From assembly GCA_021825865.1 (NCBI GenBank), contig JAKAFU010000002.1:62001-126000 (forward strand): a DNA stretch of 64,000 nt, given 5' to 3'. Numbering within the stretch: position 1 is the first letter of the stretch; the number at the start of each line of letters is the position of its first letter. Source of the DNA: a bacterium (lineage in GTDB: Bacteria > SZUA-79 > Acidulodesulfobacterales > Acidulodesulfobacteraceae). The notes beneath the pieces were generated by a model. The model searched no databases, was not told the DNA's origin, and saw only the letters and a list, made by a program, of their open reading frames with translations. Made by a program: the position numbers and the translations under genes. Of this stretch, positions 7,224-17,002 are shown piece by piece.

Positions 7224-8362
7224 TGGAAGATTTAATCGAACAGAATAATTATAAAAATGACAATGAACCGCCTTTTATAAAACTTGAAGATGCTATAGTG
7301 CAAAAGTGCGAAGAACTTAAGGAAGAAGCGAAAAATCTTAATGAAAATATTCAAGAAATCAGCAAAGACGGTTTTAATGAATCAGCCAAAGAACCTATCA
7401 AAAGATATAACGCAATCAAAAGGGTCACCGATACTTTCGATGAATACAATAAAATACTTTCTGACATAGAAGAACTTCAAAGGCTTAAAAAAAAAGAATC
7501 TGATAACGAACTTTTAGCCATGGAGATACAGGAGATTATCGAGCTGCAGGCTAAAGCAGCTAAAGCTTCAGAAGCAGTAAAAGAATATTTTTACCCTAAA
7601 GATGCCGATGCCGACAAGGATATACTTTTGGAGATAAGAGCGGCAACAGGCGGGGAAGAAGCTGCGCTTTTTGCTCTGGATTTATATAAAATGTATAACA
7701 AATATGCGATAATAAAAAATTTCAATTTTGAACTTATTTCTTCAAGCTATTCCGCATCCGGAGGGCTCAAAGAAGCTGTGATATCAGTAAAAGGCAAAGA
7801 TGTTTTCAGACTTTTAAAATACGAAAGCGGCGTGCACAGGGTACAAAGAATTCCTGCAACAGAGACTCAGGGAAGGGTGCATACTTCAGCCGCTACAATC
7901 GCAGTTATGCTGGAGCCGGAAGAGATAGACCTTAAGATAGCCTCCGAAGATTTAAGGATAGATGTTTACAGGTCAACCGGACATGGCGGGCAGAGCGTCA
8001 ACACGACAGATTCTGCGGTCAGGATAACGCACTTGCCTACTAATCTTGTTGTCACGTGTCAGGATGAAAAATCGCAGCATAAAAATAAGGCTAAAGCTTT
8101 AAGAATATTAAGGTCGCGATTATTAAGCAGGTTAGAAGCCGACAAAAAATCTATTGAAGCTAAAAATAGAAAAAATATGGTAGGAAGCGGAGACAGAAGC
8201 GAAAAAATAAGAACATATAATTTTTCACAGGGCAGAATAACAGACCATAGGGCTGGAATAACACTTCATAAACTTAATTATATTATGGAAGGAAATCTTG
8301 ATGAACTGTTAATTCCTCTGTCAAAATATTTTGAGTCGCAAAAATCTTTTGAAATCAAATAA
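7223..8362 (+). CDS. prfA: Peptide chain release factor 1
   Basis: RF1 recognises UAA and UAG stop codons and triggers peptide release. The catalytic GGQ motif is in STGHGGQSVNTTDSAVR, the codon-recognition loop is further N-terminal, and CQDEKSQHKNKAKAL and the C-terminal RITDHRAG segment are typical of RF1. I chose the ATG at 7223 (379 residues), which overlaps the thyX stop as TAATG; an in-frame ATG seven codons earlier is possible. The protein is about 20 residues longer than usual, from a charged N-terminal extension. Its methyltransferase PrmC is encoded next and overlaps it. Confidence 0.95.
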   Translation: MEDLIEQNNYKNDNEPPFIKLEDAIVQKCEELKEEAKNLNENIQEISKDGFNESAKEPIKRYNAIKRVTDTFDEYNKILSDIEELQRLKKKESDNELLAMEIQEIIELQAKAAKASEAVKEYFYPKDADADKDILLEIRAATGGEEAALFALDLYKMYNKYAIIKNFNFELISSSYSASGGLKEAVISVKGKDVFRLLKYESGVHRVQRIPATETQGRVHTSAATIAVMLEPEEIDLKIASEDLRIDVYRSTGHGGQSVNTTDSAVRITHLPTNLVVTCQDEKSQHKNKAKALRILRSRLLSRLEADKKSIEAKNRKNMVGSGDRSEKIRTYNFSQGRITDHRAGITLHKLNYIMEGNLDELLIPLSKYFESQKSFEIK

Positions 8363-9470
8363 TTTTAGTATTTTTGAAACAATTAAAGCCGGTTCTGAAT
8401 ATTTAAAAGAAAACAATAACGAAATTCTTGATTGTTTTAAAGAGTCTTTGCTTCTTATGAGTTATGCTTTAAACGTTTCTGTTGAAAGAATTATTGTAAA
8501 CTATGAAGATAAAATAACTGAAGATAAGCTGAATATTTTTAACGGCTATATCGAAAGAAGGGCTAAAAAAGAACCTTTTGCATATATAATTAACAATAAA
8601 GAATTTTATTCTATAGATTTTTTTGTGGATAAAAATGTTCTGATACCGAGACCTGATACCGAAATTTTAGTTGATGAAAGTTTAAAAGAAATTTATAGAT
8701 TAAATGAAATAAATAATAAAAAAATAAACAGCGGCAATTTTTATAGCCGCTATAACTGCAATGAGCCGGATATAAAAAATAATATAGCCAAAAACATCAG
8801 CGTTATAGATATCGGCACAGGTTCAGGCGCTATTGCGGTATCAATAGCTAAGAACTGCAAATATTCAAATATTGAAATATTTGCCGCCGATAACAGTTAT
8901 AAAGCTTTAAATATTGCAAAAAAAAATGCAGTATTAAATAATGTAGAAAATAAAATTAAATTAACGTATTTTAATATTTTAAATCCAAATATATGCTGGT
9001 ATAATGAATCTAGTAAAAAATACGGTACCGATTTTTATAGTTTTGATATTATGATATCAAATCCGCCTTATATAATATCGTCTGATGTCGGTTTTCTCAG
9101 CGATGAAGTTAAAAATTACGAACCGTGCGCAGCCCTTGACGGAGGCATTGACGGGCTTAAATTTTACAGGAAAATATTTGAATTGTTTTCGTCGGCAATA
9201 GAAAATTCGGTTAATAGTAATATAAGAACTAAAGAATTTTGTTTATTATTAGAAATAGATTACAGATATAAAGAAGAAATAAAAAAAATTTATGAATTGA
9301 CATTTTACGGTAAAGATAATAAATATAATAATAGCAGCAAAGATTATAAATATAAAATAAGTACAAAAGGTAATAAAAACAATCCAATCAATATAACAAT
9401 CAATTTTATAAAAGATCTGTCTGGAAAAGAAAGGGTGGCAAAGATTAATTATGGAAAAAATGATAATTGA
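8331..9470 (+). CDS. prmC: Release factor glutamine N5-methyltransferase
   Basis: PrmC (HemK) methylates the glutamine of the GGQ motif in release factors. The SAM-binding loop is DIGTGSGAIA at 160-169 and the catalytic motif SNPPYI lies at 243-248, with AADNSYKAL and the SDEVKNYEP segment as family landmarks. At 379 residues it is about 90 longer than normal: Asn/Lys-rich insertions occupy about 125-154, 225-240 and 325-360. The start at 8331 is a TTG that overlaps prfA by 32 bases; a second TTG at 8349 is an alternative, and neither has a good ribosome binding site. It overlaps murA by 20 bases. Confidence 0.92.
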   Translation: MSRKNLLKSNNFSIFETIKAGSEYLKENNNEILDCFKESLLLMSYALNVSVERIIVNYEDKITEDKLNIFNGYIERRAKKEPFAYIINNKEFYSIDFFVDKNVLIPRPDTEILVDESLKEIYRLNEINNKKINSGNFYSRYNCNEPDIKNNIAKNISVIDIGTGSGAIAVSIAKNCKYSNIEIFAADNSYKALNIAKKNAVLNNVENKIKLTYFNILNPNICWYNESSKKYGTDFYSFDIMISNPPYIISSDVGFLSDEVKNYEPCAALDGGIDGLKFYRKIFELFSSAIENSVNSNIRTKEFCLLLEIDYRYKEEIKKIYELTFYGKDNKYNNSSKDYKYKISTKGNKNNPINITINFIKDLSGKERVAKINYGKNDN

Positions 9471-10779
9471 AGGCGGTATCCCTTTAAGGGGCGAAGTATC
9501 TATAAGCGGTTCGAAGAACGCTGCGTTACCTATTATTGCATCATCCATTATGTTTGACGATTCCGACAATGAACTGTATAATGTTCCAAATCTTCAGGAT
9601 ATAGCTACTATCAAGAAACTTCTTATCAGTCTTAATGCCGAGGTAAAAGATTCGGATGACGGAAAATTATCTATAAATACCTCGACCATTAACAACTTTG
9701 ATGCGCCTTATGACCTTGTGAAAACCATGAGAGCTTCAGTTCTTGTTTTGGGACCGCTGCTTGCTAAATACAAAAAAGCCAGAGTGTCGCTTCCGGGCGG
9801 GTGTGCCATTGGAGCGAGACCCATTGATTTCCATCTTCAGGCGCTCAGAGCTCTCGGTGCAACTATTACGATGGAACATGGATATGTTGAGGCCACGGCT
9901 GCAAAACTTAAAGGCGCTGAAATTATTTTTCCGATACCTTCTGTTACGGGAACGGAAAATATTATTATGGCTGCGACACTTGCGGAAGGCACTACGGTTA
10001 TAAAAAATGCCGCAAGAGAGCCTGAGATAGACGATTTAATTCTTGCTTTATGCAATGGCGGGGCAAATATTAAAAGGGTCGAACCGTCCATGATAGTTAT
10101 CAAAGGAGTTAAAAAACTGAATAAATTAAGTCATTATATTGTTTCGGATAGAATTGAAGCGGGTACCTATATGGTTGCTTCGGCTATGACGCAAGGCGAT
10201 ATTATAGTTAAGAACGTTAATCTGAATCATATGAGCGCAATTGTAGATAAATTAACCGAAGCAGGGGTAAAAATTAACGTTGTTTCAACTTCTTCCATAA
10301 GGGTAAAAGGTCCTAAAACGATTAAAAGCGTTGATATTTCAACAGCTCCTTTTCCTTATTTTCCCACGGATATGCAGGCTCAAATGATGGCGCTTATGTC
10401 TATTGCAGGAGGATTATGCGTTATAACTGAAAATATTTTTGAAAATAGATTTATGCACGTAGCTGAGCTAAGAAGGCTTGGAGCCGATATAAAAGTGTGC
10501 GGTAATTTTGCTATAGTAAAAGGAACAAGCGCTTTGTCGGGAACTGAAGTTATGGCGACGGATTTGAGAGCAAGCGCATCATTAGTTCTGGCAGGGCTGG
10601 CTTCGTCCAAGGATTATACCTCTATATCCAGAATATATCATTTAGACAGAGGATATGAAGCCATGGAAAAAAAATTATCCGGTTTAGGCGCCATTATTTC
10701 AAGAATAGATGATTCAAACACGGCGGATTACAACGATGAATACTTATCAAATCAATCAATAGCATCGGGAATTAAATAA
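9451..10779 (+). CDS. murA: UDP-N-acetylglucosamine 1-carboxyvinyltransferase
   Basis: MurA adds enolpyruvate from PEP to UDP-GlcNAc, the first committed step of peptidoglycan synthesis, in the cytoplasm. GSKNAALPI at 20-28 is the N-terminal substrate motif and LPGGCAIGARP holds the active-site cysteine, Cys118, which is the residue alkylated by fosfomycin in the family. FPTDMQAQMMAL and DRGYEAMEKKL are present. At 442 residues it is slightly longer than the usual 417-420 because of a short acidic C-terminal tail. The stop codon abuts the hisG start exactly, so it reads into the histidine operon. Confidence 0.96.
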   Translation: MEKMIIEGGIPLRGEVSISGSKNAALPIIASSIMFDDSDNELYNVPNLQDIATIKKLLISLNAEVKDSDDGKLSINTSTINNFDAPYDLVKTMRASVLVLGPLLAKYKKARVSLPGGCAIGARPIDFHLQALRALGATITMEHGYVEATAAKLKGAEIIFPIPSVTGTENIIMAATLAEGTTVIKNAAREPEIDDLILALCNGGANIKRVEPSMIVIKGVKKLNKLSHYIVSDRIEAGTYMVASAMTQGDIIVKNVNLNHMSAIVDKLTEAGVKINVVSTSSIRVKGPKTIKSVDISTAPFPYFPTDMQAQMMALMSIAGGLCVITENIFENRFMHVAELRRLGADIKVCGNFAIVKGTSALSGTEVMATDLRASASLVLAGLASSKDYTSISRIYHLDRGYEAMEKKLSGLGAIISRIDDSNTADYNDEYLSNQSIASGIK

Positions 10780-11514
10780 ATGAAAGAAAAAGTGAGGATT
10801 GCTATTCCGAAAGGACGTGTGCTTGAAAGCGCCCTTGATTTATTAAGAAAATCAGGGTTTATTAAACATTCCGATGAAGATTATAATTCTCGAAAATTAA
10901 TATTTAATTATGAAGACGATAATGCAAAATTATTAATAGTCAAACCATGGGATGTTCCTACGTTTGTTGAGTATGGTGCGGCGGATATCGGTGTAGCAGG
11001 TAAAGACATTTTGCTTGAGAAATTTAAAAATGTTTACGAACCTCTTGATTTGGGCATTGGTAAATGCAAGATAGCAGTTGCTGTGCATAGGTCAATAAAT
11101 TTTGGCAATATTGCCGGCGAAGATGCAATTTTAGAAAAATCTGACAAAAATGAAAAAATCGCTATCAACGGTAATGAAGTAAATAATATTCGAACTGCGT
11201 TATATCTGTCAAATAATATAAGAGTGGCAACAAAATATGTAAACATAACAAAAGATTTTTTCAAAAAAAAAGGTATAAGCGTTCAGATAGTCAAACTGTA
11301 TGGAAATATTGAACTGGCTCCTTTAACCGGACTTTGCGAGGTTATAGTGGACCTTGTATCTACGGGTGAAACTCTGAGGCAAAACAATCTTTTGCTTATT
11401 GAAGAAATAGCCCTTATAACATCCCGTTTAATCGTCAACAGGGCAAGCTTAAAGACAAATCCTAAAGAAATACATAATATTATAATGAGAATAAATCAAA
11501 ATATAAAAGCATAA
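10780..11514 (+). CDS. hisG: ATP phosphoribosyltransferase, short form
   Basis: HisG condenses ATP and PRPP, the first and feedback-regulated step of histidine synthesis. IAIPKGRVLESAL at the N-terminus, KPWDVPTFVEYGAADIGVAGKD, and the PRPP motif LVSTGETLRQNN are all present. It ends after about 244 residues with no C-terminal regulatory ACT-like domain, so it is the short form that needs the HisZ subunit for activity and histidine inhibition in characterised bacteria. It is longer than the usual 205-215 because of an insertion near residues 112-135. It begins immediately at the murA stop. No hisZ is seen in this window. Confidence 0.94.
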   Translation: MKEKVRIAIPKGRVLESALDLLRKSGFIKHSDEDYNSRKLIFNYEDDNAKLLIVKPWDVPTFVEYGAADIGVAGKDILLEKFKNVYEPLDLGIGKCKIAVAVHRSINFGNIAGEDAILEKSDKNEKIAINGNEVNNIRTALYLSNNIRVATKYVNITKDFFKKKGISVQIVKLYGNIELAPLTGLCEVIVDLVSTGETLRQNNLLLIEEIALITSRLIVNRASLKTNPKEIHNIIMRINQNIKA

Positions 11515-11569
11515 AATATAAAGAAATATAAAACTTTGAGAATATTATATATTATATATAAAATATAAA

Positions 11570-12955
11570 ATGAAATTTTTTGACGCCAAAAAGGATAATT
11601 TTAAATCATTTATTTTTGAAAGAAGGAAACTTCAATTAAGTTTTAGCGTGAATATTCAGCATGATTTAGAAATTATGCGTAACAAAATTATAGAAGAAAA
11701 GGATAATGCGCTATCTTTTTATACGGCAAAATTTGACAATGTACAAATAGACCCGGCTGAATTTGCAATAAATGAAAAAGATAAAAAAAATGCGGTAGAT
11801 TTTTTATCCGCCGATGAACGAAAAATATTAGAAAAAACAATCAAAAGAGTTTTTGACTATCACTCAAAGCAAAAAATAAAAACATGGTTTTCTTTTGACA
11901 ATGGAGAAAACACTGAAGAATACGAAGATAATTTTAAAGAGCGTGTTAAATATAATCGCAATGCTGATAAAATAAATGAAGATATTTCCACTCCGGGAAT
12001 TATTACAGGGCAATTGATTGCGCCGCTGCAACGGGTCGGAATATATGTTCCGGGAGGGAAGGCAAGCTACCCTTCTTCGGTTATTATGAACGCTATACCT
12101 GCAAAAGCTGCAGGAGTCAAAGAATTGTTCATGGTGACGCCTCCTTCCGACAAATTAAACAATTATGTTATAGCTGCCGCCGTTTTATGCGGCGTAGATA
12201 AAATATACAGGATAGGAGGACCGCAGGCGATATTTGCGCTGGCTTATGGAACTGAAACTATCAGTGCGGTTGATAAAATTGTAGGACCCGGCAATATATA
12301 TGTTGCAACAGCCAAAAAAATGGTTTACGGAGATGTAGATATAGATATGATAGCCGGTCCAAGCGAAATTACAGTGATATGCGATGAATTTGCCAATCCG
12401 GACAGAGCGGCGATTGATTTGATGTCGCAGGCAGAGCATGATGAAATGGCTGTTTCTACGCTTATCACAAATTCTTTTGATTTGATAGAAAATGTTAAAA
12501 AATCTTTAGAAAAACTGATACCAAAAGAAGATAGAAAAAAAATTATAGAGAAATCTTTATCCTCCAACGGTTCTTTGGTTTTAACCGGTTCTGTAAACGA
12601 ATCTATCGGTATTGCTAATGATTTAGCGCCTGAACATTTAGAATTATATATAAAAGAACCGTTTGAAAAATTATTTTTAATAAAAAATGCGGGCGCTGTA
12701 TTTCTTGGAGAAAATACTCCTGAAGCAATAGGCGATTACATTGCGGGACCAAGCCATGTTTTGCCGACCGGAGGAACTGCAAGATTCTTTTCGCCGCTTG
12801 ATACTATATCGTTTCTAAAAAGAACAAGCGTTATTTTTTCAACCGAAGGTTTTTTAAATAAAAATGCAAAAGATATAAAGTTTTTTTCCGATATTGAAGG
12901 GTTGGGAGCTCACGGCAATTCGGTGCTTATGCGCACGCGCCGGCAAAATGATTAG
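11570..12955 (+). CDS. hisD: Histidinol dehydrogenase
   Basis: HisD oxidises histidinol to histidine in two NAD-dependent steps through histidinal, using a zinc site. RVGIYVPGGKASYPSSV, the signature VDKIVGPGNIYVATAK, IDMIAGPSEI, SQAEHDEMA and LAPEHLELY are all in place and include the metal and base histidines. At 461 residues it is about 30 longer than usual, mainly from Lys/Asp/Asn-rich N-terminal loops around 90-135. It is 55 bases after hisG and 61 before hisC, in the same direction. Confidence 0.96.
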   Translation: MKFFDAKKDNFKSFIFERRKLQLSFSVNIQHDLEIMRNKIIEEKDNALSFYTAKFDNVQIDPAEFAINEKDKKNAVDFLSADERKILEKTIKRVFDYHSKQKIKTWFSFDNGENTEEYEDNFKERVKYNRNADKINEDISTPGIITGQLIAPLQRVGIYVPGGKASYPSSVIMNAIPAKAAGVKELFMVTPPSDKLNNYVIAAAVLCGVDKIYRIGGPQAIFALAYGTETISAVDKIVGPGNIYVATAKKMVYGDVDIDMIAGPSEITVICDEFANPDRAAIDLMSQAEHDEMAVSTLITNSFDLIENVKKSLEKLIPKEDRKKIIEKSLSSNGSLVLTGSVNESIGIANDLAPEHLELYIKEPFEKLFLIKNAGAVFLGENTPEAIGDYIAGPSHVLPTGGTARFFSPLDTISFLKRTSVIFSTEGFLNKNAKDIKFFSDIEGLGAHGNSVLMRTRRQND

Positions 12956-13016
12956 CATTGTATTATACTGCACGTAAATATTATATTAATTTTTAAAAAC
13001 GAGCATTGATTATTGT

Positions 13017-14153
13017 ATGAAAATAGATAATTTCATTAAAGAAAGCGTAATTAATCTCAAACCGTATATCCCGATTGAAATTGAACAGGACTCCAATTTA
13101 CTGAAATTAGATGCCAATGAGTCTAACTATACTTTAAATAAAAGTTTAAAAAAAAAGTACGCCGATTTTATTAAAGGAACACTTATCAATTTATATCCCG
13201 ATTCGGGTAATAAAAGGCTAATCAGATTGCTGGAAAATCATTATAGCGCAAACTCCGATAATTTTATTTTTGGAAACGGTTCTGATGAACTTATTTCTAT
13301 AATTTTGGCAAGTTTAAAAAAAGATATTATCGTCAATATTCCTTATCCTACATTTTCTATGTATGAAATTATTGCAAAATACAATGATCTAAAAGTTAAT
13401 AATATTAATCTGCTTGAAGATTTTTTTGAATTGCCGCCCGATATACTTAATCAAGGCGCAGCATCTCCTGCTTGTGAAAAACGCTCAAATTGCTATGACG
13501 ATGAAAAAATAGAAAATGGCGGTAGGCAGAAAAATATTTATTTTTTCGCCTATCCTAACAATCCTACGGGAAATCATTTCAGCAGCGATATACTGCTCAA
13601 TCTTCTTGACGGCAAAAATAATATTGTCGTTATAGATGAAGCATATTTAATGTTTTCAGATAAAGAATCGTTTATTAAATATTTAAATAAATACGAAAAT
13701 TTAATAGTATTGAAAACATTTTCTAAAATAGGATTGGCAGGATTAAGATTCGGGATGCTTTTTGCAGGAGATAAATTAATAAACGAGTTTAAAAAAATTA
13801 AACTTCCGTATAACATAAACTCATTGACGCTTGCTTCTATAGAGTTCTTTTTAAATAATTATAGATTTTTTGAAAAAAATGTTCATAAAACCGTTGTTCA
13901 ACGCGATACATTATTTTTAAAACTAAAAAAGCTAAATTTTATTAATGTTTATAAATCAGATGCTAATTTTATTTTTTTTGGTTTAATCGATGAAAATATT
14001 AAATCTGCATTTGACGCTTTTCTAAAAAAACATAATATAGCTATAAGAAATTTTACAGGACGGTTTGAAAATTTTTACAGAATAACGGTAGGTCTTCCAT
14101 CAGAAAATGATAAAATAATTGAATATTTCAAAGAATTCGACTCGACAAAATAA
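13017..14153 (+). CDS. hisC: Histidinol-phosphate aminotransferase
   Basis: A fold-type I PLP aminotransferase that moves the amino group from glutamate to imidazole-acetol phosphate. LDANESNY is the family start block, FAYPNNPTGN binds the cofactor ring, VIDEAYLMF follows, and the PLP lysine is in LKTFSKIGLAGLRFG. The C-terminal arginine segment FYRITVGLPSEND matches HisC. Length 378 is slightly above normal; a Cys/Asn/Glu-rich loop near residues 140-178 is the extra piece. It sits between hisD and hisB in the histidine operon. Confidence 0.94.
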   Translation: MKIDNFIKESVINLKPYIPIEIEQDSNLLKLDANESNYTLNKSLKKKYADFIKGTLINLYPDSGNKRLIRLLENHYSANSDNFIFGNGSDELISIILASLKKDIIVNIPYPTFSMYEIIAKYNDLKVNNINLLEDFFELPPDILNQGAASPACEKRSNCYDDEKIENGGRQKNIYFFAYPNNPTGNHFSSDILLNLLDGKNNIVVIDEAYLMFSDKESFIKYLNKYENLIVLKTFSKIGLAGLRFGMLFAGDKLINEFKKIKLPYNINSLTLASIEFFLNNYRFFEKNVHKTVVQRDTLFLKLKKLNFINVYKSDANFIFFGLIDENIKSAFDAFLKKHNIAIRNFTGRFENFYRITVGLPSENDKIIEYFKEFDSTK

Positions 14154-14185
14154 TTACTGTTAAATAACTAAAGTATATAGTTAAA

Positions 14186-15100
14186 ATGACTAAAGACGAG
14201 CAATTAAAAAATAAAGAGTTAAGAAAAGACAGGTTTCAAAGAAAGACTAAAGAAACAGATATAGAGCTATATTTAAATATTGACGGGAATGGTGAATATA
14301 TTATAGATACCGGCATTCCATTTTTTAATCATATGCTGGAACAGCTGGCGAAACATTCCAATTTTGATGTTAATCTGCATGCGAAAGGCGACACGGAAAT
14401 AGATTTGCATCATTTAATAGAAGATACCGGAATTGTTATAGGGCAGGCTCTCAATAAACTTGCCGGAGAAAAGAAAGGCATAAAAAGGTACGGATTTGCC
14501 TCGGTTCCTATGGATGAGGCGTTAGTGCAGACTACTGTTGATTTTAGCGGCAGGGCTTATTTTATTTATCATTATTATAATAATGATAATAATAAAAGCG
14601 CTTGCGGCAATTATAATATAAAAAGTAAAAAAGCGCAGTTATCTATATATAATAATAACGGTTTTGATGATTTATCAAACGGATTTAATATATTTAAAAG
14701 AAAAAGCACGGAAAGACTTATAGATAAATTTATTAATAGACAAAACATGTCCGATGTAAACTCTAAGCATTCAGCACAAAAAACAAATTCAATTAATAAT
14801 TCCGTTCCTATGCAATCTGCAAAATCAATTAACGGCAGCAAAAAATTTAAAATAGGGTCATTTGATTTAGAATTGGTGTATAATGAATTAGTTGCGGAGA
14901 TTTTTTTCTATGATTATATAAATATATTTTTTGAGGCTCTATGTAAAAACGCTCTAATCAATCTGCATATTAATGTTATGTACGGCAGCAATTATCATCA
15001 TATAACGGAAGCAGTTTTTAAATCTTGCGCCGTAAGTATTTCTGATGCATTAAGCAAGACAGGAAGGAATAATATTCTTTCGACGAAAGGAATAATTTAA
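14186..15100 (+). CDS. hisB: Imidazoleglycerol-phosphate dehydratase with large insertion
   Basis: HisB dehydrates imidazoleglycerol phosphate using a dinuclear manganese site. FFNHMLEQLAKHSNFD and LHHLIEDTGIVIGQAL supply half of the His/Glu ligands and YGSNYHHITEAVFK the other half. The enzyme is normally about 195 residues; this one has 304. An Asn/Ser/Lys-rich stretch from about 131 to 221 interrupts it between SGRAYFIYHY and IGSFDLELVYNE, which are normally close together. The frame stays open across the insertion, so the gene looks functional. There is no N-terminal HAD phosphatase domain, so histidinol-phosphate phosphatase must be encoded elsewhere. Confidence 0.93.
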   Translation: MTKDEQLKNKELRKDRFQRKTKETDIELYLNIDGNGEYIIDTGIPFFNHMLEQLAKHSNFDVNLHAKGDTEIDLHHLIEDTGIVIGQALNKLAGEKKGIKRYGFASVPMDEALVQTTVDFSGRAYFIYHYYNNDNNKSACGNYNIKSKKAQLSIYNNNGFDDLSNGFNIFKRKSTERLIDKFINRQNMSDVNSKHSAQKTNSINNSVPMQSAKSINGSKKFKIGSFDLELVYNELVAEIFFYDYINIFFEALCKNALINLHINVMYGSNYHHITEAVFKSCAVSISDALSKTGRNNILSTKGII

Positions 15101-15115
15101 TTAAAAAATTATATT

Positions 15116-16228
15116 ATGTATTTAATATTAAAAGATAAGTTAAAAGACAGACTAAGATTAAAAACTTATTCTTTTTTTTATATTTTTCAGTATTTAGCGA
15201 ATAATTTTTATTTACGTGCGGTATTGCTGCTGTTTTTCTCTTTAAACGGCATTTTATTATTTACAAACATTAAAAACGCCTGTGCCGGCGGCCGCAATTT
15301 AACTAAAATAACGTCCGTTTACGTTAACTATCAAAATAACACCCTTAATGTTTATACAATCGGAAAACCGTTTTATAAAGGATACTTATTTAAAAAAGGA
15401 CAGAATAATTTTTTTATTATAGCATTTGGACATGCTGTTCTTTACGGAAATGCCGGCAGGAGAAGCATTCCTTTCGGAGACATTGATAATATTTTGTTCG
15501 CTCAATTTGCTGTAAATCCTTATGTCGTTCATATTGTAGCTAAAGAGAAATTGTTTGAAAGACTGCCTATAAAAACTATTTTCATCGGCAATAACAAGTA
15601 TGATACCGTTGTTTACGGAACCGGCAAAATAGAAACATTCAGCAATGCAGTCCCGCAGCTTAAAAAATATAATCGGCAGAAACCAGTATTTAATGTTTTC
15701 ATTGATGCCGGTCATGGAGGAAGCGATCCGGGAGGGGTAGGGCCGATGGGTTTGCCTGAAGCTTTTGTTAATTTAAGCATTGCTTTAAAACTTCAAAAAC
15801 TATTAAACGCACAGGGTATAAAAACCGAGATAGACAGGACTTTCAACGTTAACGTCAGCTTGCAGCAGCGTGTAAATGAGGCCAATAACAGCGGAGCCAA
15901 TCTTTTTATAGGTCTATATTGTAATTCAGCGGTTGTGCCGTATCTATACGGAACCACTACTTACTATTTTCACAAAAATTCGTACCCTTTTGCAAAATTT
16001 TTAAATCATTATGTGTCTAAACATTTAAAACTTAAAAATGACGGCACCGTAATGGACGATTTATATGTAATAAGATTTACAAGAATGCCCGCGGTATTAA
16101 TAGAATATGCTTATATATCCAATCCCTTAGAGGAGCATCTGCTTGCTTCTGCAACATTCAGACAATTAATTGCGGATGCTATTTCAAACGCAATATATAA
16201 ATATTATATAGCAGATAAAAGATATTAA
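15116..16228 (+). CDS. N-acetylmuramoyl-L-alanine amidase-like protein, altered zinc site
   Basis: An exported amidase_3-family protein. A hydrophobic segment at about 30-52 acts as signal or anchor, residues about 65-155 resemble an AMIN domain, and the amidase fold begins with VFIDAGHGGSDPG. Zinc ligands His200 and Glu215 are visible, and the catalytic glutamate Glu340 is in VLIEYAYISNP. The second zinc histidine, normally in a SIHANA-type motif, is missing: here the segment is FIGLYCNSA, with Tyr268 in place of His. This protein may therefore bind zinc differently or be a non-catalytic regulator. It is inserted in the histidine operon, 16 bases after hisB and 12 before hisH. Confidence 0.82.
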   Translation: MYLILKDKLKDRLRLKTYSFFYIFQYLANNFYLRAVLLLFFSLNGILLFTNIKNACAGGRNLTKITSVYVNYQNNTLNVYTIGKPFYKGYLFKKGQNNFFIIAFGHAVLYGNAGRRSIPFGDIDNILFAQFAVNPYVVHIVAKEKLFERLPIKTIFIGNNKYDTVVYGTGKIETFSNAVPQLKKYNRQKPVFNVFIDAGHGGSDPGGVGPMGLPEAFVNLSIALKLQKLLNAQGIKTEIDRTFNVNVSLQQRVNEANNSGANLFIGLYCNSAVVPYLYGTTTYYFHKNSYPFAKFLNHYVSKHLKLKNDGTVMDDLYVIRFTRMPAVLIEYAYISNPLEEHLLASATFRQLIADAISNAIYKYYIADKRY

Positions 16229-16239
16229 TTAATTAATAT

Positions 16240-16875
16240 ATGAATATGATAAGTAAAGCTCTTAAAATAGTTATTGTAGATTATGGCATGGGCAATCTTA
16301 ATAATGTAAAAAATTCATTTAATAAAATAGGTTTTGATTCCACTATTACCCATGATTTTCATGAAATAGAAAAGGCTACGCATCTCGTGCTCCCCGGAGT
16401 AGGAGGATTTAAAGATGCAATGAAAGAACTTAAGAATAAAGATTTAATACAGCCTATTAAAGATGCGGTATCAAATCATAATTTTGTTTCATTTCTTGGA
16501 ATATGTCTGGGCATGCAGCTTTTATTTGAACATTCTGAAGAATTTGGAAATGCTGAAGGACTTGGGATATTAAAAGGCAAAGTGATTAAATTTGATAGTG
16601 ATATCGTTCCGATAATTCCGCATGTCGGCTGGAATGATATTAATATAAAAAAAAATAGAATAAAAGAATTTCAAAATATAGAAAATAATAGTTTTTTTTA
16701 TTTTTTGCATTCTTATTATTGCAAACCTGATGATGATACTATTACCGCTGCTTCTTGTTCCTATTATGAAACATTTACGGCATGCGTAAAAAAGGATAAT
16801 ATTTTTGCATGTCAATTTCATCCTGAAAAGAGTCATGATGCCGGATTGGCATTGTTAAAAAATTTTGTGTCTTAA
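16240..16875 (+). CDS. hisH: Imidazole glycerol phosphate synthase, glutaminase subunit
   Basis: HisH hydrolyses glutamine and channels ammonia to HisF. The class I amidotransferase nucleophile is Cys89 in LGICLGMQLLF, and the His-Glu pair is in CQFHPEKSHD near the C-terminus. IVDYGMGNLNNV and VLPGVGGFKDAM are family blocks. Length 211 is normal. It follows the amidase gene by 12 bases and precedes hisA by 127 bases of AT-rich spacer. Confidence 0.95.
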   Translation: MNMISKALKIVIVDYGMGNLNNVKNSFNKIGFDSTITHDFHEIEKATHLVLPGVGGFKDAMKELKNKDLIQPIKDAVSNHNFVSFLGICLGMQLLFEHSEEFGNAEGLGILKGKVIKFDSDIVPIIPHVGWNDINIKKNRIKEFQNIENNSFFYFLHSYYCKPDDDTITAASCSYYETFTACVKKDNIFACQFHPEKSHDAGLALLKNFVS

Positions 16876-17002
16876 TTTTTACAAGCTGATTAGATTAGCT
16901 ATCTTTAACATAAAACTTTCATCACCAAACTATATACAACTATATAGAATATAAATTATATATAAAAAACTATAAAAATTAGATAAAAGTATAAAAACGA
17001 AT

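Noticed and set aside
9743-10003. An 86-codon frame inside murA
   Set aside because: It is an overlapping shadow frame with unlike codon use, whereas murA itself is fully conserved.
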